Source of the DNA: UBA822 sp036336795
GTDB taxonomy: Bacteria > Gemmatimonadota > Gemmatimonadetes > Longimicrobiales > Gaopeijiaceae
Assembly: GCA_036336795.1 (NCBI GenBank)
Contig: JAYZFL010000009.1
Span: 1 to 40,839, forward strand
DNA: 40,839 nt
Reading direction: 5' to 3'
Shown: in pieces, positions 8,151-15,820 of the stretch
How positions within the stretch are numbered: the stretch's first letter is position 1
Layout of the letters: each line of letters starts with the position of its first letter
The notes under the pieces: generated by a model
Databases searched by the model: none
What the model saw: the letters and a program-made list of their open reading frames with translations, nothing else
Told to the model about the DNA's origin: nothing
Position numbers and translations under genes: made by a program

Positions 8151-8621
8151 ATGACCGACACGACTTTGCGTGGAGCAATCATCGCAGTGATGACCCGTGA
8201 GGGATCGGCGATGCACTATAGGGCGATCACGGAGGGTATCACTGCCGAGGATCTCGGTCGTTCAGAAACGGCAGCAACGCCCTCCGATGTGAATGGAGTG
8301 ATTACCACTTCACTCGACACCGAAGGCAAAGACTCACCGTTCGAGAGGGTCGGTGGGGAATACTATGCCCTCCGTGGACAAGCTACGGAATCCGCCGACA
8401 GGGAGGAGTACCTTCCGGATCTAGAACCCATCTACGTCTGTGAGATGTGCGGGATGAGCGTTGGGACGATAACGTGCGGCCGCTGTGGAAAGGAGCTCAC
8501 ACAGGAAACGGCCACCACCGAAGACTACCGTACTATTAATGTCTCAGTCTGCCCCGACGGACATGGCATGGTCAAATCGCCGGTTTGTTGCGGTCAGGAT
8601 ATGGTCTGCCTGGTCGACTGA
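8151..8621 (+). CDS. HARE-HTH domain protein with C-terminal zinc ribbons
   Basis: 156-residue protein of unknown function. Residues 3-75 resemble the HARE-HTH winged-helix fold (TLRGAIIAVMTREGSAMHYRAITEGI, then DVNGVITTSLDTE and FERVGGEYYALR), known from RNA polymerase delta subunits and restriction- or chromatin-linked proteins. The C-terminal half has metal-binding pairs: Cys97/Cys100 with Cys109/Cys112, and Cys134/His138 with Cys146/Cys147. This suggests one or two zinc ribbons. It follows the E1 alpha gene by 61 bp on the same strand and may be co-transcribed. No clear Shine-Dalgarno sequence is seen. A role in nucleic-acid binding or regulation is inferred from the folds only. Confidence 0.72.
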   Translation: MTDTTLRGAIIAVMTREGSAMHYRAITEGITAEDLGRSETAATPSDVNGVITTSLDTEGKDSPFERVGGEYYALRGQATESADREEYLPDLEPIYVCEMCGMSVGTITCGRCGKELTQETATTEDYRTINVSVCPDGHGMVKSPVCCGQDMVCLVD

Positions 8622-8641
8622 CTCCCCGTCCTGATCGGTGC

Positions 8642-10558
8642 TCAGAAACCCAACGAAGCTGTCTCTCGTCGCACGTCTCCCGCGGCGATCATGACGCCCG
8701 TCTCAGGGTCTCGATACGTTAACGTCACCGCACCCGTCCTCAGATTCCATGGACCCCACCACTGTGTATCGTGGCCCAATTCCCTCAGGGCACGGGCTGT
8801 TTCTTTCGGGATTCGATTTTCCAGCAACAACAGTGCGGGTCCTTCGTTAACCTCGTTCCCCGTGGTGGGAAAGTTGTAACTTCCGAACCGGGGTTGATCG
8901 AGCGCCTGCTCGGGCGACATTCCCCATACAACCACGTTTAAGAACACCTGCAGTAGCGCTTGGAGCTGCTGGTCGGCTCCCGGTGTCGATAGGCCCATGA
9001 ATGGTTTTCCGTCCTTCATGATAAGAAGCGGACTGTTCGTGTTCCGAGGACGCTTGCCTGGAGCCATCACGTTCGCCAACCCTACATCGAGGTTGAACTG
9101 GCCCATGCGTCCGCCGAGGCCGAAACCCCACCCTGGAATCATAGGTGTGGTCATGTGACCATCGCTCTCGGTCATGGAGAAAAGATTACCGTCTCCATCC
9201 ATAACATTCAGCGAAGACGTGTCAAATATCGGGTTGTCTGCGGGGCCTCTCCTGTTGTCCTCAGTGGCTCTCGAGTTCCGGTTGGCGGTGAAGGACTTTG
9301 GGGAGTCCCCGGCAACGCTAGACATACGGACCGGATCACCCCACGGCGGCATGTCCTGAAAGGCTTGGTCCGGATCGATTAAGCTGATGCGGGTGCGAGC
9401 ATACTCACCCGAGTACAACTCCTTTGGAATATCTACAAAATCGGGGTCGCCAACGTATCGATGGCTATCCGACATTGCCAAGTCGATCACCTGAGAAATT
9501 AGATGAATGTAACGAGGCGTGTTGTAGCCGAGTAATTTCAAATCGAAGTTGGCTAACATGTTGAGCATCAGGACCATTCGCGGGCCTTGGGACCAGCCGT
9601 CACCGGTGTAAACGTCATAATCCATGAATGTCGTCCCGACTGGGTCCATCCACTCAGCTTCATAACCTGCTAAGTCATCATACCTGACCAGTCCTCCAAG
9701 CTCCCGGAAGAAAGCATCCACGTCTCTCGCCGGTTTGCCCTTGTAGAAGGCATCCCGGGCCGCGCGGATTCCCGCTGCGCGTGATGCACCTGACGTGACC
9801 GCGGCCTCTTCGGCTGAGGTCATGTAGCGGATGAGTCGGCCGAGGTCATGATTTCGCATTAGATCGCCGACACGCTGCTCTCCCACTCCGTGCTGAAACC
9901 AGAAATCTTTGTTATACGCAAATCGGAGGATACGCTCAGTTTGGTCGTCCATCATCCATTTCTGCATCTTGTAGAGATGGTAGCCTTCCTCTGCGATCTT
10001 GAGAGAGGGTGCTGCGGCTTGACCAAAGCTGATTGTGCCAAAGCGTTCTAGGGCCGCGAGCCAAACGTCCACATCGGCTGGTATCAAAGCAGTGTTGACA
10101 CGGTTTTTCCCGTGTTCCTTGAAGTACTCTAGCGTGGCTGTGGTGGGTGTTTTGCCAGCCCCCACTCGTGTTAGCACCCGCCGCTCATTGGCACTGTACA
10201 GGATCAACGGGGCGACGCCGGTCCATCCCGCATAGTCCATCTTGGTCACTTTGAGCGCCATCGCTGCTGTCACACCAGCATCAAAAGCGTTCCCGCCCTG
10301 CTTAAGGACGTCCATTCCGGCCATGGTGGCTAGGTAGTGGCCGGTCGAAATCACCCCATGAGTGCCCATCACCCGTGGTCGCATCGCCTCAATGTTGTCC
10401 GAGTCGTATACGTGTCCGTAGCTGTTGAACGGGGAGATGGTTTCCAAAAGATCATTAGTCTCGTAACTCAAAGGCCTTCCTGGAGGCAGGAATGCGATAG
10501 CAACTCCGACACCTGCTAGGCCTAGGACAAGGGTAGAAACCCAGACGATCTTATTCAT
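8642..10558 (-). CDS. Gamma-glutamyltransferase family protein, exported
   Basis: Ntn-hydrolase of the gamma-glutamyltransferase family, which cleaves gamma-glutamyl compounds such as glutathione in the periplasm. The start at 10558 is chosen because GGAGGT at 10571-10566 lies 7 bases upstream; an ATG immediately before it is only 4 bases from that site. That gives 638 residues with an N-terminal hydrophobic signal or anchor (KIVWVSTLVLGLAGVGVAIAF). The alpha part has MDVLKQGGNAFDAGVTAAMAL. The likely autoprocessing nucleophile is Thr447 in FDTSSLNVMDGDGNLFS. Downstream are GFGLGGRM, NSPLLIMKDGKPFMGLSTPG and DQPRFG. It diverges from classical GGT in the residues after the nucleophile (SDGHMTTP), so another N-acyl substrate is possible. 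It lies downstream of the aminotransferase but is separated from it by a perfect inverted repeat. Confidence 0.85.
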   Translation of the reverse strand: MNKIVWVSTLVLGLAGVGVAIAFLPPGRPLSYETNDLLETISPFNSYGHVYDSDNIEAMRPRVMGTHGVISTGHYLATMAGMDVLKQGGNAFDAGVTAAMALKVTKMDYAGWTGVAPLILYSANERRVLTRVGAGKTPTTATLEYFKEHGKNRVNTALIPADVDVWLAALERFGTISFGQAAAPSLKIAEEGYHLYKMQKWMMDDQTERILRFAYNKDFWFQHGVGEQRVGDLMRNHDLGRLIRYMTSAEEAAVTSGASRAAGIRAARDAFYKGKPARDVDAFFRELGGLVRYDDLAGYEAEWMDPVGTTFMDYDVYTGDGWSQGPRMVLMLNMLANFDLKLLGYNTPRYIHLISQVIDLAMSDSHRYVGDPDFVDIPKELYSGEYARTRISLIDPDQAFQDMPPWGDPVRMSSVAGDSPKSFTANRNSRATEDNRRGPADNPIFDTSSLNVMDGDGNLFSMTESDGHMTTPMIPGWGFGLGGRMGQFNLDVGLANVMAPGKRPRNTNSPLLIMKDGKPFMGLSTPGADQQLQALLQVFLNVVVWGMSPEQALDQPRFGSYNFPTTGNEVNEGPALLLLENRIPKETARALRELGHDTQWWGPWNLRTGAVTLTYRDPETGVMIAAGDVRRETASLGF

Positions 10559-10606
10559 CATTGTGACCTCCGATCCTGGGAAACTCGAATCAAGCCTCAT
10601 GCTTCC

Positions 10607-10654
10607 ACACAAAACTCCCTACCGGACCCGAGGATCAGATAGGGAGTTTTGTGT
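10607..10654. terminator. Perfect inverted repeat, likely bidirectional terminator
   Basis: The 15-base arms ACACAAAACTCCCTA (10607-10621) and TAGGGAGTTTTGTGT (10640-10654) pair perfectly around an 18-base loop. Read either way, the GC-rich inner stem is followed by TTTT. It lies between the stop of the aminotransferase (10683) and the start of the gamma-glutamyltransferase gene (10558), both on the minus strand, so it probably ends aminotransferase transcription. An operator is the alternative. Confidence 0.65.
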
Positions 10655-10682
10655 CTCTACCACACTGGTTCTCTATAGGTTA

Positions 10683-11867
10683 TCAGTCGCCAGAAGCTCC
10701 GACCGCGGCAATAGATGGGAAGATCTCCCTGAAGGCCGTCATGAACCGGACCATCTCTTCCTCGGTGCCGACAGAGACGCGTAGATGCTCAAGCATCGGG
10801 GGAAACGGTCGCCCGACGAGTACACCGCGCCTACGGAACTCGGCCCCAACCTCCTCTACGGGTCTACCTGTGTGCACCATGAAGAAATTGGTCTCTGAAG
10901 GAATGACGTCGTAACCGTAAGCTCTAAGCTCGGCTGTCGTCTTCCTGCGTAACGCGAGCGTATTCTCGCGCCGGCGCCTCTCTTCCTCCTTGTCCTCGAG
11001 AGCTGCGACACCGCCCCACTTGGCGAGGGCGCTGATGCTGCTGACAGCGTACGCGTCCATCTCTCGGACCATCTCAGCCGGCGCGACAGCGTAGCCAAGA
11101 CGCAGTCCAGCCATACCGTAGATCTTCGAGAAAGTACGCGCGATGATCACTTTACGCCCTTCCAGCACGTACGGCACAGACGTCGCGTAATCGGGATGAT
11201 CAACGAAGTGATGGTATGCCTCGTCTATGAGAACTGGCATATCCTCAGGGATTCCGTCTAGGAGCTGGCGAATCTCCCTAGCCGACTCCGTCAGACCGGT
11301 AGGATTGTTCGGGTTACACATATAGACGAACCCAACGTCCCGGTAGTTTTGATTTGTGGCCCGGATCATCGCCGGAATATTCTGGCTGTAGTCTTCATTG
11401 AGCGGAAGTTTGATGGCATCCGCTTTGATTCCGCTGGCGTGCTCATACACCTGGGCGTAGGACGGCTCGACGCCCACTACCTTCTTGCCGGCTTCCAGGT
11501 AGGTTAGCCCAACCACTTCGAGTATCTCGCCTGAACCTGCACCCATTAGGATGTTGTCGGGTGACACACCGTGGTGTTCGGCGATCTTGCCCTGGATGTT
11601 GCCATCGGGATAGCCATACCGCATTGAGTATTTGAACGCCATGTTCATTGCGTCCATCATTTTTGGGGAGGGGCCATCCGGATTTTCGTTGAACGAGATC
11701 TTTGCAAACGCGTCATACTCGGCCAAAGCTTCTTGAATGGTCGGCGAAGAAGACGCTCGCAGGTTCTCCGCCCAGAGGTTGCCCCCTGGCTTGAGTCCGA
11801 AGTAGCCGAGCGCTGTAGCAGCTCCACCCATGAAGCGGCGACGGGATACGGATTGCTTAAGGTACAT
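10683..11867 (-). CDS. HisC-like PLP aminotransferase with Tat signal
   Basis: Fold-type I aminotransferase of the histidinol-phosphate aminotransferase family, 394 residues. The N-terminus is a clear twin-arginine signal (SVSRRRFMGGAATALG, residues 6-21), so the folded, cofactor-loaded enzyme is predicted to be exported. PLP residues are intact: CNPNNPTG at 184-191, DEAYHH at 215-220, the Schiff-base Lys248 in TFSKIYGMAGLRLGY, and a C-terminal LRVSVGT arginine. The start has a strong AGGGAGGG site. Neither histidine biosynthesis genes nor other his genes are nearby, so this is unlikely to be the biosynthetic HisC. The substrate is unknown, perhaps an aromatic or other amino acid outside the inner membrane. 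It sits beside the gamma-glutamyltransferase gene, which could supply amino acids. Confidence 0.88.
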   Translation of the reverse strand: MYLKQSVSRRRFMGGAATALGYFGLKPGGNLWAENLRASSSPTIQEALAEYDAFAKISFNENPDGPSPKMMDAMNMAFKYSMRYGYPDGNIQGKIAEHHGVSPDNILMGAGSGEILEVVGLTYLEAGKKVVGVEPSYAQVYEHASGIKADAIKLPLNEDYSQNIPAMIRATNQNYRDVGFVYMCNPNNPTGLTESAREIRQLLDGIPEDMPVLIDEAYHHFVDHPDYATSVPYVLEGRKVIIARTFSKIYGMAGLRLGYAVAPAEMVREMDAYAVSSISALAKWGGVAALEDKEEERRRRENTLALRRKTTAELRAYGYDVIPSETNFFMVHTGRPVEEVGAEFRRRGVLVGRPFPPMLEHLRVSVGTEEEMVRFMTAFREIFPSIAAVGASGD

Positions 11868-12037
11868 GACGGCCCTCCCTAACGACGTTGGCGATCACCC
11901 AAATAGGCGTACTAGAGCTACCCAATAGAGGTAGACCGCACAACCCTGTTCCGGGGTCTGGGGGTAGCCGGCAGGTTGAACCACTCCGGAGTATGTTACC
12001 GGCCCAACCGTAACTGTAATGCTGGCCGGGACGGTGT

Positions 12038-14263
12038 CTACAGCCTGGCCAAATAAGTCAACTTCACTACGGATGCCCTCGTGTTAACGTCCCATATTGA
12101 GGTGGAGCTCCCACGCTCTTCATTTATGACGATAAAGAGATCGCTACCGGGTCTATGAATGAAGTTGATGCGAACACTGATGGACAGCTCGTCATCCCGC
12201 TTATTGTATTGTATCAGAGTGTTGGCGACGAGCTTGGTGGAAAATGCATACCCCACTCGGAGTCGAGCCAAGTTCGCCGTGAACGCTCCCGCCGGTACAT
12301 CAACCCGGTTGTGCGTAAATCCTAGGGTAAGTGCAGTGTTCGCATTCGGACTCGCGGTCACATCGTTCGTGATCATCCGGATGTGGCCATCAAAATAGCT
12401 CTGTAGGAAAGCCATAGAATTCAGCATGATCGGCCGGTTTCTGCTGGTGTTGGCGAACAACATTATCTGATTCGCGTCGTAATCGCCGACGGGGATGGTG
12501 ACGTTCTCACTGATATCGAACGGCTCATCAAGTCGGTTAAACCCCCTCATGAAAGCGAATGCGAACTCATCACCAGTATTCCACTCCGGCTCAAACGCCA
12601 GTCCGGTCTCCCAATCCCGGAGCGCTCCGTCAAAGCTCGTGAACACCTTGCTGTTCCAGAATAGATTGAGCTTTCTCAGGCCGAGAAATTTTGGTCGTGG
12701 AGTGAAGCGCAAAAAGGTGTCAGATCGCTGGATATCTTTCCTCGTGATGAATCCCAGATCAGCCGTTGCATCTGGGCCGACGCCAAGCTGTCCGGCTGTA
12801 ATCCCGAGCCGATCCGTCTGATAATCGATCCCGAGTCGGTAGGCTGCTCCTTCACCGCCTACCCCACTCGCCGCGGTTGCGGCGGCGAAGCCCTGCACGT
12901 TCAGTACCGAGGTTGGCCAGAACGACCAGTCCACTCCTCCAGTTGTATTCCAGTCGCCCACCTCGCGACGATCTGTAACCATGGCTCCCACGTAACTATT
13001 GTCCCCAATATCACGCTTCAGACGAGCTACCGCGTGGTTCTGGCGTGGTTCACCGAGCGCTTCGTCCATTACTACGTTAACGAAACCGACGGTCTGGTCT
13101 CCGGTTCGACCCGTGAGCCTCAATCCACCCAGAACCGGGATCGGCCCGTCTTCCGATATTCCGATTCGTCGAGAGAAGAACAACAGGAACGGAGGTGGCT
13201 CGTACATGCTGCGCCAACCCATTTCGAAGATTCCGCCGTTTTCCAGAAAGAAATCGCGTTTCTCAGGGTAGAATAGACTGAACCGCGTGAGATTCACCTG
13301 TTGATCATCGACCTCAACTTGAGCGAAGTCGGTGTTGAGGGTGGCATCTAAGACCAGTCCAGGCCTCACCTCGTATTTTGCATCAAGTCCGATCTCAAGT
13401 TGTTCATCGGCATCCAAATGATCGAACAAATCCGGCTCTTGAATCGAACCCGCTAAAACATACGGTTTCAGCTCTACGTTCAGTCCGGTCCGTGGTAGGT
13501 TGGTTAGGCCGTGGATGTGGCCCGCTCTACTCACGCGAGTAAACCCTTCATTCGAGCGGGACCACGAACTCCAGAGGGTCTGCTCGTTCTTTCTCCTGAT
13601 GACGCGGTAGATGTTGAAGCCCCACGGTTCATCTGATGTTTCGGGAAAGCGCAGCGAGCGAAACGGGATCGCGAACTCTGCGGACCAGCCCGCGGGTGTC
13701 CGGCGTGCAGCGACCTCCCAAACCCCCCGCCAGTCGACATTGAATTCGCGGCCCTCGTCCGTTATCAGCGCGTCGAACTCGGCACCGTTCGGGTTCGTGC
13801 CCAAAACGACTGCGTTTCGGTGGTCGTGGAACGGATCCAGAACGATCACGACTGCATCGTCACTCGTAAACTCTGGTTTTCCTTCGTCGTCGGTCACCTC
13901 CATGAGTTTGTCACGTTGTAGAATGCGGGCGATCACCTCTTCGGGAGAGCGGTCTCGGGCCATTACTCCGACGTAGAGGGTGGCGTCGTCAAAGAGGACT
14001 TGGACCTCGGTGATCTCCGTCGCGGGTTCGCCCTCGAACGGTTCTTGCTGACGGAACCCGGATGCTATAGGTGCGTCGCGCCAAGCGGCCTCGTCCAGCA
14101 GGCCGTCGACCCGGATGCTGGAAGCTCCACCAGTGAGGAGGATGTGCGCATCGACGCTTGGTGTCGAAGCCACCTGCGCGTTGGCCTGCATCACCGCCGA
14201 TGCACACAAAAGACTGATCAGTACGAGCCTGTGTGACCAGCCACTCGGATTTAAGGACGTCAT
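12038..14263 (-). CDS. DUF5916-type outer-membrane protein with CBM9-like domain
   Basis: 741-residue exported protein with a signal peptide (VLISLLCASAVMQANAQ, residues 14-30). Residues 50-210 form a carbohydrate-binding family 9-like beta-sandwich (RVDGLLDEAAWRDAP, LFDDATLYVGV, DAVVIVLDPFHDHRNAVVLG). The remainder has the DUF5916 segment with TDFAQVEVDDQQVNLTRF at 311-328 and FYPEKRDFFLENGG, then many alternating hydrophobic strands ending in LTYLARL, compatible with an outer-membrane barrel. The function of the family is not established. The CBM9-like part suggests binding of a carbohydrate or other ligand at the cell surface. A paralogue is encoded at 26258-28525. It appears to be transcribed alone. 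Confidence 0.82.
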   Translation of the reverse strand: MTSLNPSGWSHRLVLISLLCASAVMQANAQVASTPSVDAHILLTGGASSIRVDGLLDEAAWRDAPIASGFRQQEPFEGEPATEITEVQVLFDDATLYVGVMARDRSPEEVIARILQRDKLMEVTDDEGKPEFTSDDAVVIVLDPFHDHRNAVVLGTNPNGAEFDALITDEGREFNVDWRGVWEVAARRTPAGWSAEFAIPFRSLRFPETSDEPWGFNIYRVIRRKNEQTLWSSWSRSNEGFTRVSRAGHIHGLTNLPRTGLNVELKPYVLAGSIQEPDLFDHLDADEQLEIGLDAKYEVRPGLVLDATLNTDFAQVEVDDQQVNLTRFSLFYPEKRDFFLENGGIFEMGWRSMYEPPPFLLFFSRRIGISEDGPIPVLGGLRLTGRTGDQTVGFVNVVMDEALGEPRQNHAVARLKRDIGDNSYVGAMVTDRREVGDWNTTGGVDWSFWPTSVLNVQGFAAATAASGVGGEGAAYRLGIDYQTDRLGITAGQLGVGPDATADLGFITRKDIQRSDTFLRFTPRPKFLGLRKLNLFWNSKVFTSFDGALRDWETGLAFEPEWNTGDEFAFAFMRGFNRLDEPFDISENVTIPVGDYDANQIMLFANTSRNRPIMLNSMAFLQSYFDGHIRMITNDVTASPNANTALTLGFTHNRVDVPAGAFTANLARLRVGYAFSTKLVANTLIQYNKRDDELSISVRINFIHRPGSDLFIVINEERGSSTSIWDVNTRASVVKLTYLARL

Positions 14264-14392
14264 GATTCGTGGTGGTTTGAAATGCCGGAGGAGGCCGCGC
14301 CCCTTGCTACGTTAGATGGTGCGCTGACACAGGAAGCTAACTGGTACTCGGTAGGGGGTGTAGATTGCGGTGCACACTAAGCATAACGAGCG

Positions 14393-14638
14393 CTAATCGT
14401 TATGAGCTTGCTCGTATTTCCGTTGCTCAACTACCCGATCCGTGGCTTGTGCCTTATCACGCTTCTTCGCGGCCCTCATGCTCAGCGCACGGGTGGACGA
14501 TGAGTGCACGCGAGGTAAGGAGAGCAATCGCTCGAGATCCCGACCCTGGCAGGAGGGACACTCGGGCTCTGCCTTTCCGAGAACCAATGTCTCGAACTGA
14601 TGTCCGCACGTTTCGCAGGAATACTCGTAGATTGGCAT
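14393..14638 (-). CDS. FmdB-family zinc ribbon protein
   Basis: Small 81-residue protein beginning MPIYEYSCETCGHQFE, the hallmark of the FmdB/CxxC_CxxC regulatory family. It has Cys8-x2-Cys11 and Cys27-x2-Cys30, forming a single zinc ribbon, followed by a basic tail. GGAGG lies 5 bases upstream of the ATG. The family is named after a putative regulator of formamidase genes, and an acetamidase/formamidase family gene is at 19313, but no direct link is shown. It is divergent from the deacetylase-fold gene at 14803. Confidence 0.85.
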   Translation of the reverse strand: MPIYEYSCETCGHQFETLVLGKAEPECPSCQGRDLERLLSLPRVHSSSTRALSMRAAKKRDKAQATDRVVEQRKYEQAHND

Positions 14639-14802
14639 TTATGCCTCCATGTTCACATGTTCAAGTTCCACGAAACACGGTGACTGAGCAAGTTTTTGAT
14701 GTGACGGAGAGGTGTGGCCGTTCCAGTCTCGGCCTTGTCGTGGCACGACGTGATGTCGACATTGCCGGAGCTGCGCCCCCGCTTCGGTAAGGAGTGCACA
14801 CC

Positions 14803-15813
14803 ATGAAGACGCGTAGAGAGTTTCTTGAGGGAGCCTCCAAGTGCTTGTTGGGAGCCGGAGCCATCCCTGCCGCCATGGCGGCTGCACCCTTCCGACAAGC
14901 GCGTAACACGGGGTTTGTCTACGACGTCCGCTACCTGGATCACGTTCTCGCCCCACGTGGGGGCGAGCCACATCCTGAGCGACCATTACGATTGAGAAGA
15001 ATGCGGGAAGTTTTTGCGGCACGAGGTCTCGACCAAGAGCTCATGTCGATTCCGCTCCTAGCGGATCCCATGCCCTATATCATGCGCCATCATATACGCG
15101 ATCATGTGGAGTCGGTCCGGACGATTGACGTCACCGGTCCCGTAGCCGAGTTGGCAGTGGCGGGAGCGCTTGGGGCAGTCGACGCTGTAGCAAGACGGGA
15201 GGTTGCCAACGCGTTTTGCGCGATCCGGCCGCCGGGCCACCACGCGAACAATACGGGCCGTGAGGAGGGATTCTGTTTTTTCAGCAACGCGGCGATCGCT
15301 GCACGCTACGCCCAGGTAGCCCACGGATTCGAAAGAATTCTCATCATCGATTGGGACTACCACCATGGGAACGGGACGCAAAACGCCTTCTACGATGACC
15401 CGTCGGTGCTATTCTTCTCGGCTCACGACTGGAATGCCTATCCAGGTACCGGTGATCCATCACTTTCAGGTGAGGGAGATGGGCAGGGTTTCAACATAAA
15501 TGTCCATCTTGACTGTGGGTCGAAGGACGTGGATATGTTGAGGTATTGGGACACAAAGCTTCTCCCGGCCGTGAGTAGGTTTCGGCCGGATTTCATCATC
15601 TTGTCTGCGGGTTTTGACAGCCGAAAGGATGATTTGCTCGGCTGTTTCGATCTCACCGACGAAGCGTTCCGTGAGATGACCAGGATCTCTTTGGCGTTGG
15701 CGGACGACTACTGTGGAGGACGGTTAGTTTCACTGCTCGAGGGGGGTTACAATGTCGACGGCCTAGCACTTGCCGCCGCCGCACACGTGGAGACTCTACT
15801 CGAAGGAACATAG
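14803..15813 (+). CDS. Histone-deacetylase-family amidohydrolase with Tat signal
   Basis: Zinc amidohydrolase of the arginase/deacetylase fold (histone deacetylase, acetoin utilisation, acetylpolyamine amidohydrolase group), 336 residues. The ATG at 14803 has AAGGAG 8 bases upstream; an in-frame GTG at 14794 overlaps that site. The N-terminus has a twin-arginine signal (KTRREFLEGASKCLLGAG). The catalytic set is complete: His146/His147 in RPPGHHA, zinc ligands Asp185 and His187 in IDWDYHHGNG, Asp272 in SAGFDSRKDD, and Tyr316 in LEGGYN. The family removes acyl groups from lysine, polyamines or small amides. Export points to a small extracytoplasmic substrate such as an acylated amine rather than a cytoplasmic protein. 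It converges on the D-aminoacylase-like gene with a 7 bp gap. Confidence 0.9.
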   Translation: MKTRREFLEGASKCLLGAGAIPAAMAAAPFRQARNTGFVYDVRYLDHVLAPRGGEPHPERPLRLRRMREVFAARGLDQELMSIPLLADPMPYIMRHHIRDHVESVRTIDVTGPVAELAVAGALGAVDAVARREVANAFCAIRPPGHHANNTGREEGFCFFSNAAIAARYAQVAHGFERILIIDWDYHHGNGTQNAFYDDPSVLFFSAHDWNAYPGTGDPSLSGEGDGQGFNINVHLDCGSKDVDMLRYWDTKLLPAVSRFRPDFIILSAGFDSRKDDLLGCFDLTDEAFREMTRISLALADDYCGGRLVSLLEGGYNVDGLALAAAAHVETLLEGT

Positions 15814-15820
15814 CTCTAGA

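Noticed and set aside
14365..14790. Open frame on the plus strand across the FmdB gene
   Set aside because: It lies opposite a clear FmdB zinc ribbon with a good ribosome site and has no recognisable features of its own.
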